Shown: piece after piece, positions 23,263-36,589 of the stretch | Numbering within the stretch: position 1 is the first letter of the stretch | How the letters are laid out: every line of letters begins with the position of its first letter | Notes under the pieces: generated by a model | Told to the model about the DNA's origin: nothing | Seen by the model: the letters and a program-made list of their open reading frames with translations, nothing else | Databases searched by the model: none | From: Trichoplusia ni | Taxonomy: Eukaryota; Arthropoda; Insecta; Lepidoptera; Noctuidae | Length of the DNA stretch: 64,000 nt | Direction of reading: 5' to 3' | NCBI RefSeq assembly: GCF_003590095.1 | Contig: NC_039493.1 | Location: 7,750,001-7,814,000 of the forward strand | Made by a program: the position numbers and the translations under genes

Positions 23263-23916
23263 GATAGCGCTGTTAATAGTTAATTTAAACCACTAATGAT
23301 TGAAAATCAAATCGAAATATACCTAATAAAAGCAAAAAAATATCTAAATTAGGAGATTTAATCAAAAATCAGAAAAGAAATGATGATACTTATTGGTCAA
23401 TATGGAAGAATTTATTTACCTACTGTAGTATTTTCCTTAAAATAACCCTCTCTCTTACAAATTGTCAGCCATCGAATTAAATCCTAAAAATAATCCCAAA
23501 TAAATAATCTTCCATTCACAAATAGATCACAGTAAAGATGAATAACTCGAATGAAGAAGCGTTAGATACAAACAAAGTAAACTTTCGATGAACCTTTGTT
23601 TCATAATACTGTTATGTATTACCCCAATCAACTATAGAAAGCTTGACAATTGTATTATTAGTATCGATATGATCGTTATTATACGACGTGATATAATTAA
23701 TGGTCTTGTCTACAGTCGAAGGAATTTCTACTAATCCAATGTTGGCATCATTAATTTTAAAAAGTCTGTCTATAAGACACAATATTGGAATAAATTCGTG
23801 CAAAATGGATGCTTAACAAGCGTCATTACATAATTACAAGTATTTTAATAGTTTGTTTATTTGCTTACTTGTGAAATTGTCAGTGAGTACTATAAGTACC
23901 CTGAGTATTTTAGATT

Positions 23917-24110
23917 ATGACTCCTGCAGTAATTAATTTAATCCTACATTCGCGGCTCATTCACAAGACACCCAGAATCGAAACGATTCGTGGTTACACG
24001 AATGCTTGTCGTACGCGTTCATCTAAATCAGAACACGTCGCGCACAGTGTGTTTAGCGTGGTCACCACTGGTGGTGCAGTCAAAAAAAACATTTATTTCG
24101 AATGATCTTC
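23917..24110 (-). mobile_element. tRNA-derived SINE family D, degraded copy
   Basis: On the + strand it begins with the family tail (gactcctgcagtaattaatt...ttcgcgg), then cacaagacacccagaatc and gattcgtggttacacgaatg. These align in order with the copies at 55354-55490 and 58046-58221. It ends only about 120 bases before exon 2 of the host gene. Confidence 0.6.
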
Positions 24111-24231
24111 ATGTTCCAAATCTTCTCTCCCATACTAGATAATAGTGTGTTTTAACCTACCAATTTTACATTTTATACTTTAGTGATTTTAGAATGTCAC
24201 GATTCTAATTATCACCTTTTCGTTGTTTCAG

Positions 24232-24379
24232 TTTAGTCCCGTTCGAGGCGGCTGTGGGTGGCGAAATGGTGTCACGTCGTCGAATACTTTCGCGTTCCCG
24301 CGACGATCTCACGCAGGCGTTCGCAGCGCCCGCGGAGGAAGAGGAGGATGTTTGGTACCAGAAGGATAAACTTTATAAG
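24232..24379 (+). CDS. exp: Expansion-like MH2 gene, second coding exon
   Basis: A 148-base exon between acceptor cgttgtttcag (ends 24231) and donor AAG/gtaagt (24380). Its first base completes a Ser codon begun in exon 1; the remaining 49 codons are open and end in phase 0. It encodes residues 25-74: a short linker (LVPFEAAVGGEM), a basic Ser/Arg run (VSRRRILSRSRDDL) resembling a phosphorylation or linker segment, an acidic AEEEED run, then DVWYQKDKLYK, which runs directly into exon 3. The block is far richer in G+C than the surrounding intron. A GTG at 24254 and an ATG at 24265 lie inside it, but the upstream exon with matching phase makes an internal start unnecessary. A short first-exon-skipping isoform starting at that ATG cannot be excluded from sequence. 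Confidence 0.82.
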
Positions 24380-27300
24380 GTAAGTTCAGAATATTTAGAA
24401 ATAGAAGAATTAATAAATTGTACTGATAACGAACATACCTACATAATAACATTACCTTGACAAAGGTCCATGTCCAGCAGCGACCCTCGGCCTCTCTCAA
24501 GGTATGCAATGGGCTGATGAAGATGACATAGAAGAACAACGTCAAATTTCATTGGTCAGTTACACCGTATGTTTGATGAAATCATATCAAAGAAATAAAA
24601 CATTTATGAAACCTATTTGTGTTAATAATTGGACTGAGTTAGCATTTGTAGCCATTCGAAAGATGTTACAATCTTGATGTTGCATTCACTGTTGAAATGT
24701 GTGTTTCCTCGGCATTGCGATGTGATATTTGAATACTTGAATGATAAATTGACGTTTGAAACACACGTTACAATAACAAATGCATATTACGATACATCAA
24801 AATGATATAAAGGATAAGAATGTAACCAACGAAATGTGGTGTCATTTTTAACCAACATACTCGTATACAACACCAGACTGTTTAACTCATGTCGTAATAA
24901 ATGTCAAAAGGACAGCGAAGGCAAGATTGTGCTAAGATTAGGTTTTTCGAAAAAATAGACAACAGATTTTTCTAAACTTTGCAAAACCGCAAGTTCACGC
25001 AATTCCACCGAAACGTTTCCTGCCATTGTATCGAAGACTAATGAGCAGGCAATCAAATCATAATAGACGATACCCAAATTGGTATTTAAACTTTCTATGC
25101 ATCAATCACGAGGTCGTCGAGCCGATGTAAGTAATGTTCACGGCTCAGTTCACACAGTCACTGCTATAATAGCGCTTGTAAACGACAGATCATAGGAGAA
25201 ACCATTATAACCATTTGTCAAGTGAAATTGCGACTTTCCACAAATTAGGACCTATACGTGTTACAGCGTTATTGATATTTATTATTTAGCTGTAAATTAT
25301 TTCGCGAATATTTACCGAATATGACTTGGCACATTGCTGTAATTTTCTCCTTTTTGGGTGCGAGGAATTTGCTCATCTATGGGTAGTTGGTACACAATTA
25401 TGGTTAGTGACTAGCGCTAAGAACGAAGAATGTTGTAACATCAACTTGTTCAACTGGCCTTACACAATCGGAACAAATTTAAATTAATTACCTTAATTTT
25501 GACTAAACACTAGTTACTGTCTCCCAAGCCGTTCCGCGTGCATATTACGTTTTCCTTTCCTTTGTCTTTGGTTACGTTTTTGTAACCGTTTCCGACTGCT
25601 TACAGTTATTAAGGACGTGAGAACACGCCGTACTATATACCGAGTCTGACACTTACCACGATTCATTTAGCTTCAACATTACAAACGATACCGTCGCCAC
25701 TTTGATATCCATCGACAACTGAGAACAGATAACATTCATGTGTGCACTAAATTCAGTAGCATTGTATTGAAATGTCTTTGATTGTCTAGTGACGTAACAG
25801 CCACACAATAGTGTCTCGATTGACTCTCACAATGTTGTTTGTTCGGTGCCTCCATTTATAGTTTTTATAAAAGCTTTCGCGGATATAATATCTGCGGTCG
25901 ACAGTGAAAGCCTGGAATCATGAATGCCACATTCAATCAAAACATTGTTATTGATTTTTCCATTTAGATTTGTGGTCGTCGTTATCTGGAAATCTATTCC
26001 TCAGATTTTCTTTTTAATAACTGCTATTTCACCGTCTTAACCAATAACATTAGCTTGATTACTATTTGTGAGCAAATCATCAATCAGTGGAACAAATCAA
26101 CAATAGTTATCCTCAGACGCGTCGATTTTATCTCCGAGCTCCGTTGTTTCTTCAGTTACGCCACAGACAACTAATTATGTAATCTTAAATGGAAACAAAC
26201 CACATAATAGTATGGTTTATGTTGGCTCTTCATTTTACCTTGTTTCTTCAGCCTAATTTCGCATTTCGTGTACTTTGGCTGGAGTGGCAGCAAATTGTGG
26301 ATTATTTCACAATTACAATTTGCTATTTAGCCAATGTTTGCAAAAGATATTACTCAATGAGTCCTTTTTACGATGTTTGGCTGTCAATCGTAGTACAGGT
26401 CACTGCTGACCCATTGATCGCGATCGTGACCGATAACTAACAATAGGCAGCTAACAGCATGGCAAATCGTCTGGAAAACATCTGGTCGTACTATTTTGAC
26501 CTTATAGCGAGGTAATGTCAGTTTTGAGACTGAATTATTGCAGCTTGCTCAAATTATGGTTATGCGCAGTAAAATCAAAGCAGATATTGCAAAATAGATT
26601 CTGACTTGAAGTATGTGGTGTTCAATAATTATGTATATTTTATAAATAAACATATAAAATATTTATTTATACATTATTATTTTAAAGATATTCTTTAGTA
26701 TGGTCATTGTACCAAAATAACCTCAGACTTTTTCGTTGCTTAAATAATTGGCGTTTCAAAAGAGATTAAAAATGCTTTGCTTCTCAAAATTCAAGTGCGA
26801 ATAATTAGGCGATTGTATGAACTGTTACTTGTCGGATATTAATGTTCCAGGGCATTGATCTTGCCAGTGGGAGGGCTGACGTGACCTTACCTGGTCCAGT
26901 TCAGCAAAACATTTCGATTCAAACTGTTCCATCTCTTTTTAGGCTGTAGGTACAGTTGTGTAGCTCATAAATTGATCGTGCCATGATGATGCGTATTGTG
27001 AGCGTTATTTGTGGATACTAAATTGCACTTGTTTTTGTTGTTTTGTGCGGACAAATATTTACCTGATGAATTCAGTTTTCTTTTGATGAAAATGTTGATA
27101 TTTTTATCTTATATCCAATGTTAACTACATTCATGATACTTTTGAACAGCAGCAGCAGGACAATATTGGCAAAAAAATATTTTGGAATTTTTTATCTTTA
27201 TTGAACCTAATTTGTTTAAGCCCTGTTTCCTTACCATTTTTTTTCATTTAGCTTCAACAGAAACAACGAGGTTTTAACGAATATTTTGGGCCTTACCCTT

Positions 27301-27814
27301 TTCATTCAAATAAATTGTTATCATTAGGCACATAGATCCTTAGATTTTGCAAATGCACTGAATCAAGTCACGACCACATTTAATATCAAGGCTCCAAATA
27401 CATACAGAATTAAGAAATGAATGCAACTCAAATGTAGACCAAGGTTACTTATTCTGTTCAAAATGTTTCACAGAAATGAAGACTTTATTATTCTTAAAAG
27501 TGGAAACTTTTCCATTCATGTTGTGGATTGACGAGTTTTGTTTTAAAATACATGTTTGGTTAAGAAAGGATCTTTTTCGCTTTTATGGCAATTTAATGAG
27601 TTAACAGCTTTCAGCATCGACGTTTTCGAATCATAATAAAGAATTAACTTTCTGATGATAAGAATTATTTATTGATATTTTTTTACGAAAATTATTTACT
27701 TAAGTAACTAAAATTGGCATCTTTTTATGCTCATGAATATTTCACTTACCTTAAAACCACTGGTGCTATCCAACTTACCTACCTTTTTTGTTTCGATGAG
27801 ACCTATATCTATAC

Positions 27815-28061
27815 ACTAGCTGTTGCCCGCGACTTCGTCCCCGTGGGTAAAAGATATAAGTTATGATTTATAATTGCCCTGTTTTTTTCACATTTTTCAT
27901 TGTATCTTCGCTCCTATTAGTCGCAGCGTGATAGTTTATAGCCTAAAGCCTTCCTCGACAAATAGTCTATTCAACACAAAAAGAATTTTTCAATTTGGAC
28001 CAGTAGTTCCTGAGATTAGCGCGTTCAAACAAACTCTTCAGCTTTATATATTAGTATAGAT
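27815..28061 (+). repeat. Short dispersed lepidopteran repeat, family A, copy 2 (full length)
   Basis: Opens actagctgttgcccgcgact and ends tttatatattagtatagat. Shares ordered blocks with copies 1 and 3, including tatcttcgctcctattagtc and ctgagattagcgcgttcaaa. No coding capacity. The best reference for the family in this window together with the copy at 44113-44346. Confidence 0.88.
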
Positions 28062-30494
28062 AGATATTATCTTATCTCATCCCCATATTTAAACGTCAGA
28101 AATCACCCTAATCAAAATCAAAAACTTCCATCAATCAGGTCGAGGTAACTCCTATACATTTAACATTCCAGACATTCTCGGTCGCCAGCCTCTAATCAGT
28201 CTCCGATTGTGCGTACAATTATACAACAGTGTCCTTATTATAGACTGTAGTCACCAGTGTCGCAAGCTCTGACACTCGCTATTGGCTAACGACACTGGCA
28301 CTCGGTCCAAAGTGATTTTATGACAAAAATTATCGGGTTTATTAATATTCAATGGCGCGACAACGTTGCAAGATCTGATATATGGATGTTGTTGAATGTT
28401 TTTGTATTAAGCAAGTATTGTAATTATTTAACTGGGTTTTTGTTCAGTTTTTTGTTGACAAGACTTTAAATTGATTTATAAGACATAAGACAATAAAGTT
28501 TGTTTTAAGATACCCAGCCATTATACAACTTCTTTCCATTAGTAATACTTACCAAAGCAAAATTGGCTAATTATAGAGAAAGACAAATCACATTCATATT
28601 TAAAGTTTAATAACAAAGTAGGTCTGTCAAAACAGGAATTCCTCTTTCATTTACATAAGCATCTCTCTCTGTGATGGTAATTGTTTTGGACACTTTAATT
28701 GTCTGGGGATCACGATTCGCGTGACGCTCAAGATCTCCCAGCACACGACAAACATAAACATATGAAAGTGAAAACGTACAAAAGTTCTTCGTTGTAAACA
28801 TACAAAAGACCTGCATTTTATTTAATTACCTTTCCTGATGTTTGATCCGGGTTCACTCATGATGACTTTTGTTCCGTAAGTAATTTAAGTAAAGTGGAGA
28901 CACTTTTCTAACTATATGCCGCGAGACACTTTCGAAGTAAATATCGATTAAAATAATAAATCTTGCAATTAAATAACAACATTTTGACGAATACCACAAT
29001 CACATCCGTATAAGTAATAAATTTCTAAAGATCTTACTCATTAAAACTATATTTTATAACTTGGCCTTCAAAAATAGGTCAAAGAAACATAATACCATGA
29101 AGCAAATTTTGCAAATTCATATATTACATAAAATAATTGACAATACCCGTCAGTCTCCCCAATTTGATAATAACAAACATTGTATGCATCAAGCTGGTCA
29201 CAGGTCACTTTTTGACATTTAAACATGGCTGCCAAAGTGAAATGACGTAACGCAATGTAAAACCACGTATTACGAAAGATGCTAGTTGTCACTTGCACAG
29301 TTGATATTCAACCATGTGCAATATAATTGCGTTTTAGAAAGGTCACTCGTGGTAATTGAAGATAAGATTATCGTGAGTTTGTAAATAATGATGTAGGTGT
29401 AGACTGTACATCACTGATAGTACTTTAGGAATAGCGACGTTATTTTAAAGTGTTAGAGCTGATTTTACTTCGTTTTGTTAACGTTAATGTGGGATGCCCA
29501 AAAAATACAATACCCAAAGTTCGACAGAAGACAAATATATTTTATTACGGATCAAGTTCCGAATCTAAACGCTGGTTATAGTTCAGTGTTGACATATCAA
29601 TTGTATTAAGAAATATAACGTAAAAGATATGACACTATATATTATCACGTTTCTGTCTACACCATTCAAGTAGCTTTCCTTATGTAACAATCTAAACTGG
29701 TTATGTATTTCGCAAACCAAATACCACTGAGTAGTTAAAATTGATTTGATTAACGAGAATATGCTTTACGTTTCGAACATTAGTCGTTATTACTTCACTA
29801 ATCTAAACGATATTTTATCCAAAATAGAATGCAACATAGCCGTAGGTACATTCATTAAGGACCCAAAAAACAAAAAGATATCGCTCAGCAGAGACCTCCG
29901 TCGGCATGCAACGTGGGAACAGTTGGTATTCGGTGCCTCTTGTCCTTCAAAATAAACACTCGAATGCACCCTACATCCGGCTGGCCGATATTATTTTTAA
30001 ATTACAATACAGATACTTCGAAACGTAGGCAAGAGACAGCCATCGCATACAAAGATAAGCAATAAATAATGCAAGAAATATTCAAACAAAGACAATTTTC
30101 TACAGGTCCATTGAATATTGGAATTCTTTGTAAAGTTATTTTTATATACGCTTCACAAAATATTGATGAGCGCAATGACGAGCAATTTTGAGATCGTACC
30201 CTTAAGTCATCAAACCTCTTTCATTCGTCGAACTGACTGCTTATTTGCAATAACTGCATGATTAATATCAAATATATTGTTACAAATAAGCTGAGTAATA
30301 AGTTCAAAGAAGATTACATTTATTTTTTGTTTTTTTTCTTTACCATGTTTCTGGCTTTTGTTGAATCAAGTGACATTTCGACAATGTACGGCATTGTTAA
30401 TAATTCGAAAATATTTAGTTTGTCATCTCTGTATGAACCCAAATCAAGTGACTTTGATATTATTATGTTATTTACATACATTTCAAGCTAACGA

Positions 30495-31140
30495 TTATAG
30501 ATAAGGGATTGTCCCTAATATGGTTAAAAACGTGTCAAACGTTCTTCTGTCGAACATTCTATGTTGTAATTCACGCCCACTTTCATTTGTTCTAACATCG
30601 TGACTTGATTTCGGACATGGCCCTGCAAATAGTACTAAATCTTTAAGATAACAAGTAACAACATAATTACAAATTACAACATTAGTTAAACCAGCGTAAT
30701 TACCAAACATTTGATTACCATCAATCTCACGAAAATCTGTATGTAGTGCAAACACCACTCCATTCTAACCAATTGACATTTGGGTAACTTTAACCTCAGC
30801 AAAGTTCAGAACTCAAAATGGTTTTAGAATCGCGATATCGGTAATTACGTTTCGGTTTATTCCGAATTCGTGGAGTGCACAAACGCTGCAATCTTCATAA
30901 ACAGCTAAATCGAATATTAGGTCAGTAACGTTTTGCTTAACAGTTTGTTCGTTTTCAATTGGAGGTTCATGATGTGCTGTAATTATATCCTTACGTCCTT
31001 CCCTTTCCCTCATTACGTTAACTGGACGACCTCCAAACTTATCGTCAGCAGCTGTTTCGTTTTAGTTCATTTTTGCTACTTTTGTATGCACTTATTGACA
31101 AGTTTTTGTTCGATACATATGTTTTGCGATCAAGTTTTTA
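30495..31140 (-). pseudogene. Possible decayed coding sequence, unrecognised
   Basis: Read on the minus strand from 31013 to 30495, one frame of about 173 codons contains only two internal stops (one after AILKPF near 30813, one about 15 codons later). Upstream to 31140 the coding-like pattern continues in another frame for about 40 codons (LDRKTYVSNKN...), implying one frameshift. The product would be mixed and globular (VNVMREREGRKDIITAHHEP; FREIDGNQMFGNYAGL; ELQHRMFDRRTFDTFL). I recognise no family, and there are no membrane segments or catalytic motifs I can name. Antisense to the host gene. Confidence 0.35.
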
Positions 31141-34100
31141 AGTAGTACAGTCATTTGTATTGTAGATAACTCGAACGCCTATAATAAGGTTTCCATTATT
31201 TTGATAGGCTGTATTTTATAGCAGTTGTAATTATGGACCATTTATATCCATACGTGTGCAAACAATTGAAGTGAACTTTTATGTTTATGATTTGATATTA
31301 AACTAAACTTGATATTATATTAAACATCTATCTCCAAAACTTTCCATATAACAAATTAACAATTCTTTATAATTTTTTACGTCATCATTATCACGGTTAG
31401 CCAGCATTCCGTTGCTACGCCGATTCCAGTTTCACTTTTTAGCGTTCTCAGTGAAAGTTGTCGATTCGAACTCCCAACTCTTCCTTTCATGTGGCTCGTG
31501 CTGTATCATAAAATATACTAATTTTATTTTTGGTTTTATTTCTTGTTTATTGTAAATTGATGTTACCATTAATTTAGTTGTTTATGGTGGCTTTACAGTT
31601 TAATGTATAATTGGTCTCATTAAAATTTTATCTTTCTTCAAATTGTTTTTTTTACCGATCATTTATATTTTTTCTTACTTATTATCTTTACAATCTAAAG
31701 TCTTTATCGATTTATTCATATTTTGATTGTATATTTCTTCGCTTTAGTAAGTCACATATTATAATCTAGATTACTAAGGTACCCCTAAGTGCTGATGCCT
31801 ATTTCACATTAATTGTTCTACTGCAAATTTAGTACAAAACAGTTTACGTCATCTTTAAGTCCTCAACAAATGTTTTCAAACAATTCATCATCACTAGCTT
31901 AATCAATCTCAACTCCATCCATCAAAGCATCAGCAATGCGCTTTATACATCTTAATCTTTGATCTTTTATTGCATATTTGTATCGTCCTTGCATATCAAA
32001 GTCTAAATAGTTATATCCATACCTGGTTTCAACTCGAGGCGAACGGGTGAGCAGGAAGAGAACAACTTTCGTTTTCACGCACCTGTCTTGTATTGCAGCT
32101 TTTATGTGCAGTTTTTATTTTAAATGACTGTCGACTCTATCCTTGAGGTGATAAAGATCGTTTTAGATTGAATGGAGGCTGTATTCGATTGATGGTCAGT
32201 GATCTCTCGCAGTTGACGTTGTTTTTCGTTTGTATGGGGGATTGTCATGATTTTTTTGGTTCCTATTTATAATTTTATAACCAGCATTTATTTAAGCCAT
32301 AACCGTTACTGTCCATGCCTGCTTGTAATTAGTCTGCCATGATAAACTGATCCAGAAAAAAAATTTGTGTAGTTCATATAAAGTCTCACCAAATTAATTT
32401 GTTTTCATAATTTCAATAGTTCCGCTTTTATACAATTAAACCTATGACAGTGTTTCTAAAAGAGTCACACGACTTCTTCTACCTCAACCTTCACACCTGC
32501 CTTACTACCTTGCAAAATGACTTTATATTTAGCTAAGGTGTAATATATTAAAATTACATGGTTATGCCTAAAATTTTACGTAACACAACTCCATGGACTT
32601 TCGCTCACGACTGTGCGTGCGTTTAATGTGTGTAGTGCTTCTCACACGAATTATTCTGAGATGACTTAAAGGAGTCCCGCTATCTGTTAACTTGTTACGT
32701 GTGATTTGGCTCATCTTAACTAACAACTTGGGAGTCTAATTTTGTGTTGTTATTGTTCCAAAAGATTTAGATTTTAAAATGTTACGAAATATTTTTGGAT
32801 GCTGATTTAGTTTTTCATCTTCATCATACGTCATTTCTCTGTCATGAGAATGTACTTCAGTCGTGTAAAAGTGGACATGAAACTCAACTTTCAAATCTTA
32901 TACTGTACAGGTCAGGTCAAAAGTTAAAGAGCTACGGTCACAGACGTTTCTATGTTTCCTGTTTCCCTATCTCCTATAACATTCATGAGCACAGTTCTAA
33001 ACAAAACCTGTTGTCACTCACCTACTGTATAAGTACATACATATGTTAGACCATCCTAAATATGTACAGCAATCAGTCACGCATTTTGTTAAGCAGGTTT
33101 GTCTTTGTACAATCAATCAACTTTTGTGGTACGTACGAGACAGTTACACTTGTACATAAGCTTATTGATGATTTGGTCTTCTTTGACCACATATATGAAA
33201 TCGTTAGAGTATAATGTTAGTAGGTTGACGGTACAAAAAATGTGGTCATTTCGCGGTTGGCGGATTTAATATAAGCACACATGATACCAGTGAATTGTTT
33301 CCAGGTGACGTTATAAAATTGATTAAAAATAGAAATTTTGGTTGGAAAGCAGGGGATGATCATAAATAACATGTGGTATTAACTAGAAACAAATGGGTGA
33401 GTGCTGATATGGCACGAGGGATAAAATATAAATAAGAAATTCAAATTGCGTTGACCCAATATGATATGTATGTAACAAGGCAAGGAAAAGGAAATGACGA
33501 TATTACGAACCAATTAAATGAGTTTTAGATAGTAGCGCAAGGCAAATATTGATTGCTCGGATTGCATTGATTTTCAATGTTAAAGATAATACCGCTATTA
33601 CTTAAGAATCTAATGTTTAAAGGACAGTTATTTACATCGAATTACCCTTACTCAACATTTAAACAAGTTTTATCGATAAGTGATTGTTCTGTGACGTTTG
33701 CGTAATTCTCATCCTCTGCATCTGATTCCTCATCATTCATCTAAAATTCATGACGCTATTGACTCATTTATAACCGTTGATGTCTCGTAAATTGAAGAAA
33801 CATCAACCATCATTCATGTCCTTAATCCCAGAAACAATAACGGCTTAACCCTTCGACTTAAGGTCCAAAATTGGATGGCAATCTTAAGTTGTTAGATAAG
33901 TTGTGTTGGCGTTTGTGACGCGTAACACCTGTTTAAGTCTAAGTCATGAATAGTGTTGTGTCATCCATCCCATTGAATGATGACGTCACAAAATAGCAGT
34001 ACTTTACAAATTTAGTTCCGATGGCATTTTTTGGTTTTGTGATGATAATCCAAGAACAATTAACCGAGTGTTGGAAAGGGCCGAATCAACAGCTCTACTG

Positions 34101-34923
34101 GACAATATAATTACTAGATATATATCAGTTCTCATGCTAGCAATAAAATCTTGATATAAGTGATAATAATACTAGACTCTAGATTAAAATAACAGTTGGC
34201 AATAAGACTAGTAACAGATGGAAAGTAAAAGCAAGAAACGTAATATTTCCTATATATATTATATTGATTTTATGGGTAATTACAGATACAGAAAGTTCCA
34301 CTTATGAAAAACTTGAAGACCAAAGGAAAGCAGTAACAGCAAACGTTTAATACATCTTTTAAATCCTATATGTTTTCTAGAACAGAGGTTAATGTCTTCA
34401 ATTTCAGTGAAATATTTTGCTAAATACAGAACTTTGAATATGAATAAAAGTACATCGAAAGCCTTCGGAGATTACCCACAATTTTGGTTTGAGCTTAGTC
34501 TGTTAGACACCTAAATCTCAGGAACTTTTTAATTGACAAATTATCCCTTGTTTTGCGATAGATAGTCCAATTTTAACTCTCTATGTAACATCAAGCTTCT
34601 TCCAAAAAGGTTAATGAAAGCAAGGTGATATACATAGAATCTGTTGAAACGGAATAGCTAATAACAAATACAGAAACTAAATCAACCGCCGTAACAAATC
34701 ATGCTCCTATTGATACAGATATGTTATTCTTGCACGAACATCTTACTCAACTCGAAGTACTTTAAGTGGTAACTCATCTTATATACAATTACTTATATAA
34801 CTTTTAAATTGGATCACTTTAATGTTGGCTAATCTAATACTGAGTGATTTACTTTGAAACAATCGAACGATTTATTGCGCAAAGTCACGTGAAAACTATT
34901 AAGAGTAACATCTTTATAATCAT

Positions 34924-35140
34924 TGACTGGCTTGTGGTCTAGTGGTTACTGGTACAGACTGCTATACCAATGGTCGAGGGTTCGAGCCCCACCAAATGTT
35001 TGTGGGATTTATTTATATTATGAATGTATTGTAGAAATCTATAAGTGTGTTTTAATTTGTCTGTTACTCATAATATAAGCTATTTTATTTAGTACTTAGC
35101 TTTGTGTGAAAGTTGTGAAATATTATGTTACATTTATTGT
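34924..35140 (+). mobile_element. tRNA-derived SINE, copy 1
   Basis: The head carries TGGTCTAGTGGTTA (box A) and GGGTTCGAGCCCC (box B), as in a tRNA. The body (tattatgaatgtattgtaga, then tctgttactcataatataag) aligns with the copy at 43113-43380 read on the minus strand. The head alone looks tRNA-like, but it lacks a clean acceptor stem and is followed by SINE body, so it is not called a tRNA gene. Confidence 0.8.
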
Positions 35141-36407
35141 TATATTATAATGTTCATCTCCTTCTTTCTTATTCATTTTCTTTTATTTCATTCGTACTTC
35201 GATATCGTCTCCTATTATGTAATTTTAATTGACACCACAAAGGTTTTGGTAAATCCGTTTTTTTCTCTCTTCGTCGAAGTCTTTTCTATAAGCACACAAT
35301 GATTTGTCGCTTTTTAATTAATAAAAGACTATTCCTCTTACTTTACACTCTAGCATCATTCAAAATGTTTTATATTTCTTTTCTCATAATTTTATTTTAA
35401 ACGTGATGACGTATTTATGGCTATTGTAGGTTAATAGAATTAAGTAAAAGTGGAAACACTTTCAGCGTTTTACTTCGATATAGAAACTTTTAGCCGGTAT
35501 CACGACTTTAGAAAATAATTACCGTTTAAATTAGTGTAATTTTTTGGTGAAATTTACTATAATGTAGCAGTACTGCGAACTATTTCGACATTGATATAAT
35601 TTTTAACCAAAATAAACGATAGTCAATATTTCTTAGCAAGCATTTGTAATTTATCCCTTATCAGAACGTTTGCCTAAACAGTATTTATACATTTAACAAC
35701 CTAGCCAAGCAAGCTGAGCATGACTCAATAAACCCATATCTCTAAATTTACTTTACCCAATATCCAAATTGCTGTATCCTGCGGTTTCTCGTATAACATT
35801 CACTTTCAATGAAATAACAAGTCAATTGAAGAATTTATTACATTTACCGATTCGTGACTGGACTCCGTCAGAGGTCAAAACTGGCTATTATATCGCTATG
35901 CGTACGGTCTATTAAATCAAAATCAGATTATAAAGATTGATACCGATAGTTTGTTTTGATTTTGGCTATATATTTTGAAATGTTCCGTTCTGTTTGATAG
36001 TTAAATCTTGGTTTCGGCTTATTTAAACAATGAAAGGGTCATAGTTACGTTAAGTAAAACTAAGGGTAATGTGAACCAATGACATAAGCCTCGGCTTGCG
36101 ATTGCGAAATAGGGAGTGGAATATTCAATCGTATCAACCCTTTATTATTATAAACGTTTAGGAAGAACACCTTCAGACAACACAACAATCTACAAGCAGC
36201 AAATACAATCAAACACTTTCCATCCAAATTAAGATGATAGTGAACTAATCCAATCAACAATTACATTAACAATTCCAAAATATATTTTTCCCGAGCAATT
36301 AGTCTCAAAATGTTCCTCAATAATTAAAATTTTGTCTTTACATTTAATTTTCATTTTCTCTCAAATGCTGTCATTATCGTCGTAGCTTAGATGAGGGATC
36401 AAATTAT

Positions 36408-36589
36408 ATTATTAAATGATTTAACGGTTTACTCACGCGTATTTATCGGGGTAGCCCGACTAGTTTCGGACCCAACCGGAGTCCTTAATCATGAGCAGAC
36501 GCGGCGGGATCGCGAGTCGAACTGGGTCCGAAACTAGTCGGGCTACCCCGATAAATACGCGTGAGTAAACCGTTAAATCATTTAATAAT
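36408..36589. mobile_element. Foldback/MITE-like element with perfect 67-bp arms
   Basis: The left arm (36408-36474) and right arm (36523-36589) are exact reverse complements over 67 bases around a 48-base spacer. Key blocks are tttatcggggtagcccgact and agtttcggaccca. The spacer (36475-36522) is GC-rich (gcagacgcggcgggatcgcg). No coding capacity. A diverged single arm recurs at 59437-59496. Perfect arms point to a young insertion or ongoing arm homogenisation. Confidence 0.95.

Larger units (their letters stand above)
4101..24231 (+). other. Intron 1 of the Expansion-like gene (about 20.1 kb)
   Basis: Bounded by donor gtttgt and acceptor tttcag. Holds an antisense intact LINE (about 7093-11760), an RTE tail, several short repeats, hairpins at 5485-5544 and 6593-6637, CGATA/CRE islands at 21.1-21.8 kb and a decayed coding-like stretch at 22.6-23.3 kb. 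Outside those I see only AT-rich sequence: 4101-5484, 11800-14190, 15100-18660 and 18830-21070 contain no gene or clear repeat apart from a short fragment near 12.42 kb. Confidence 0.7.

Noticed and set aside
34924..35000. Stand-alone tRNA gene
   Set aside because: Boxes A and B are present but there is no proper acceptor stem, and a SINE body shared with 43113-43380 follows.
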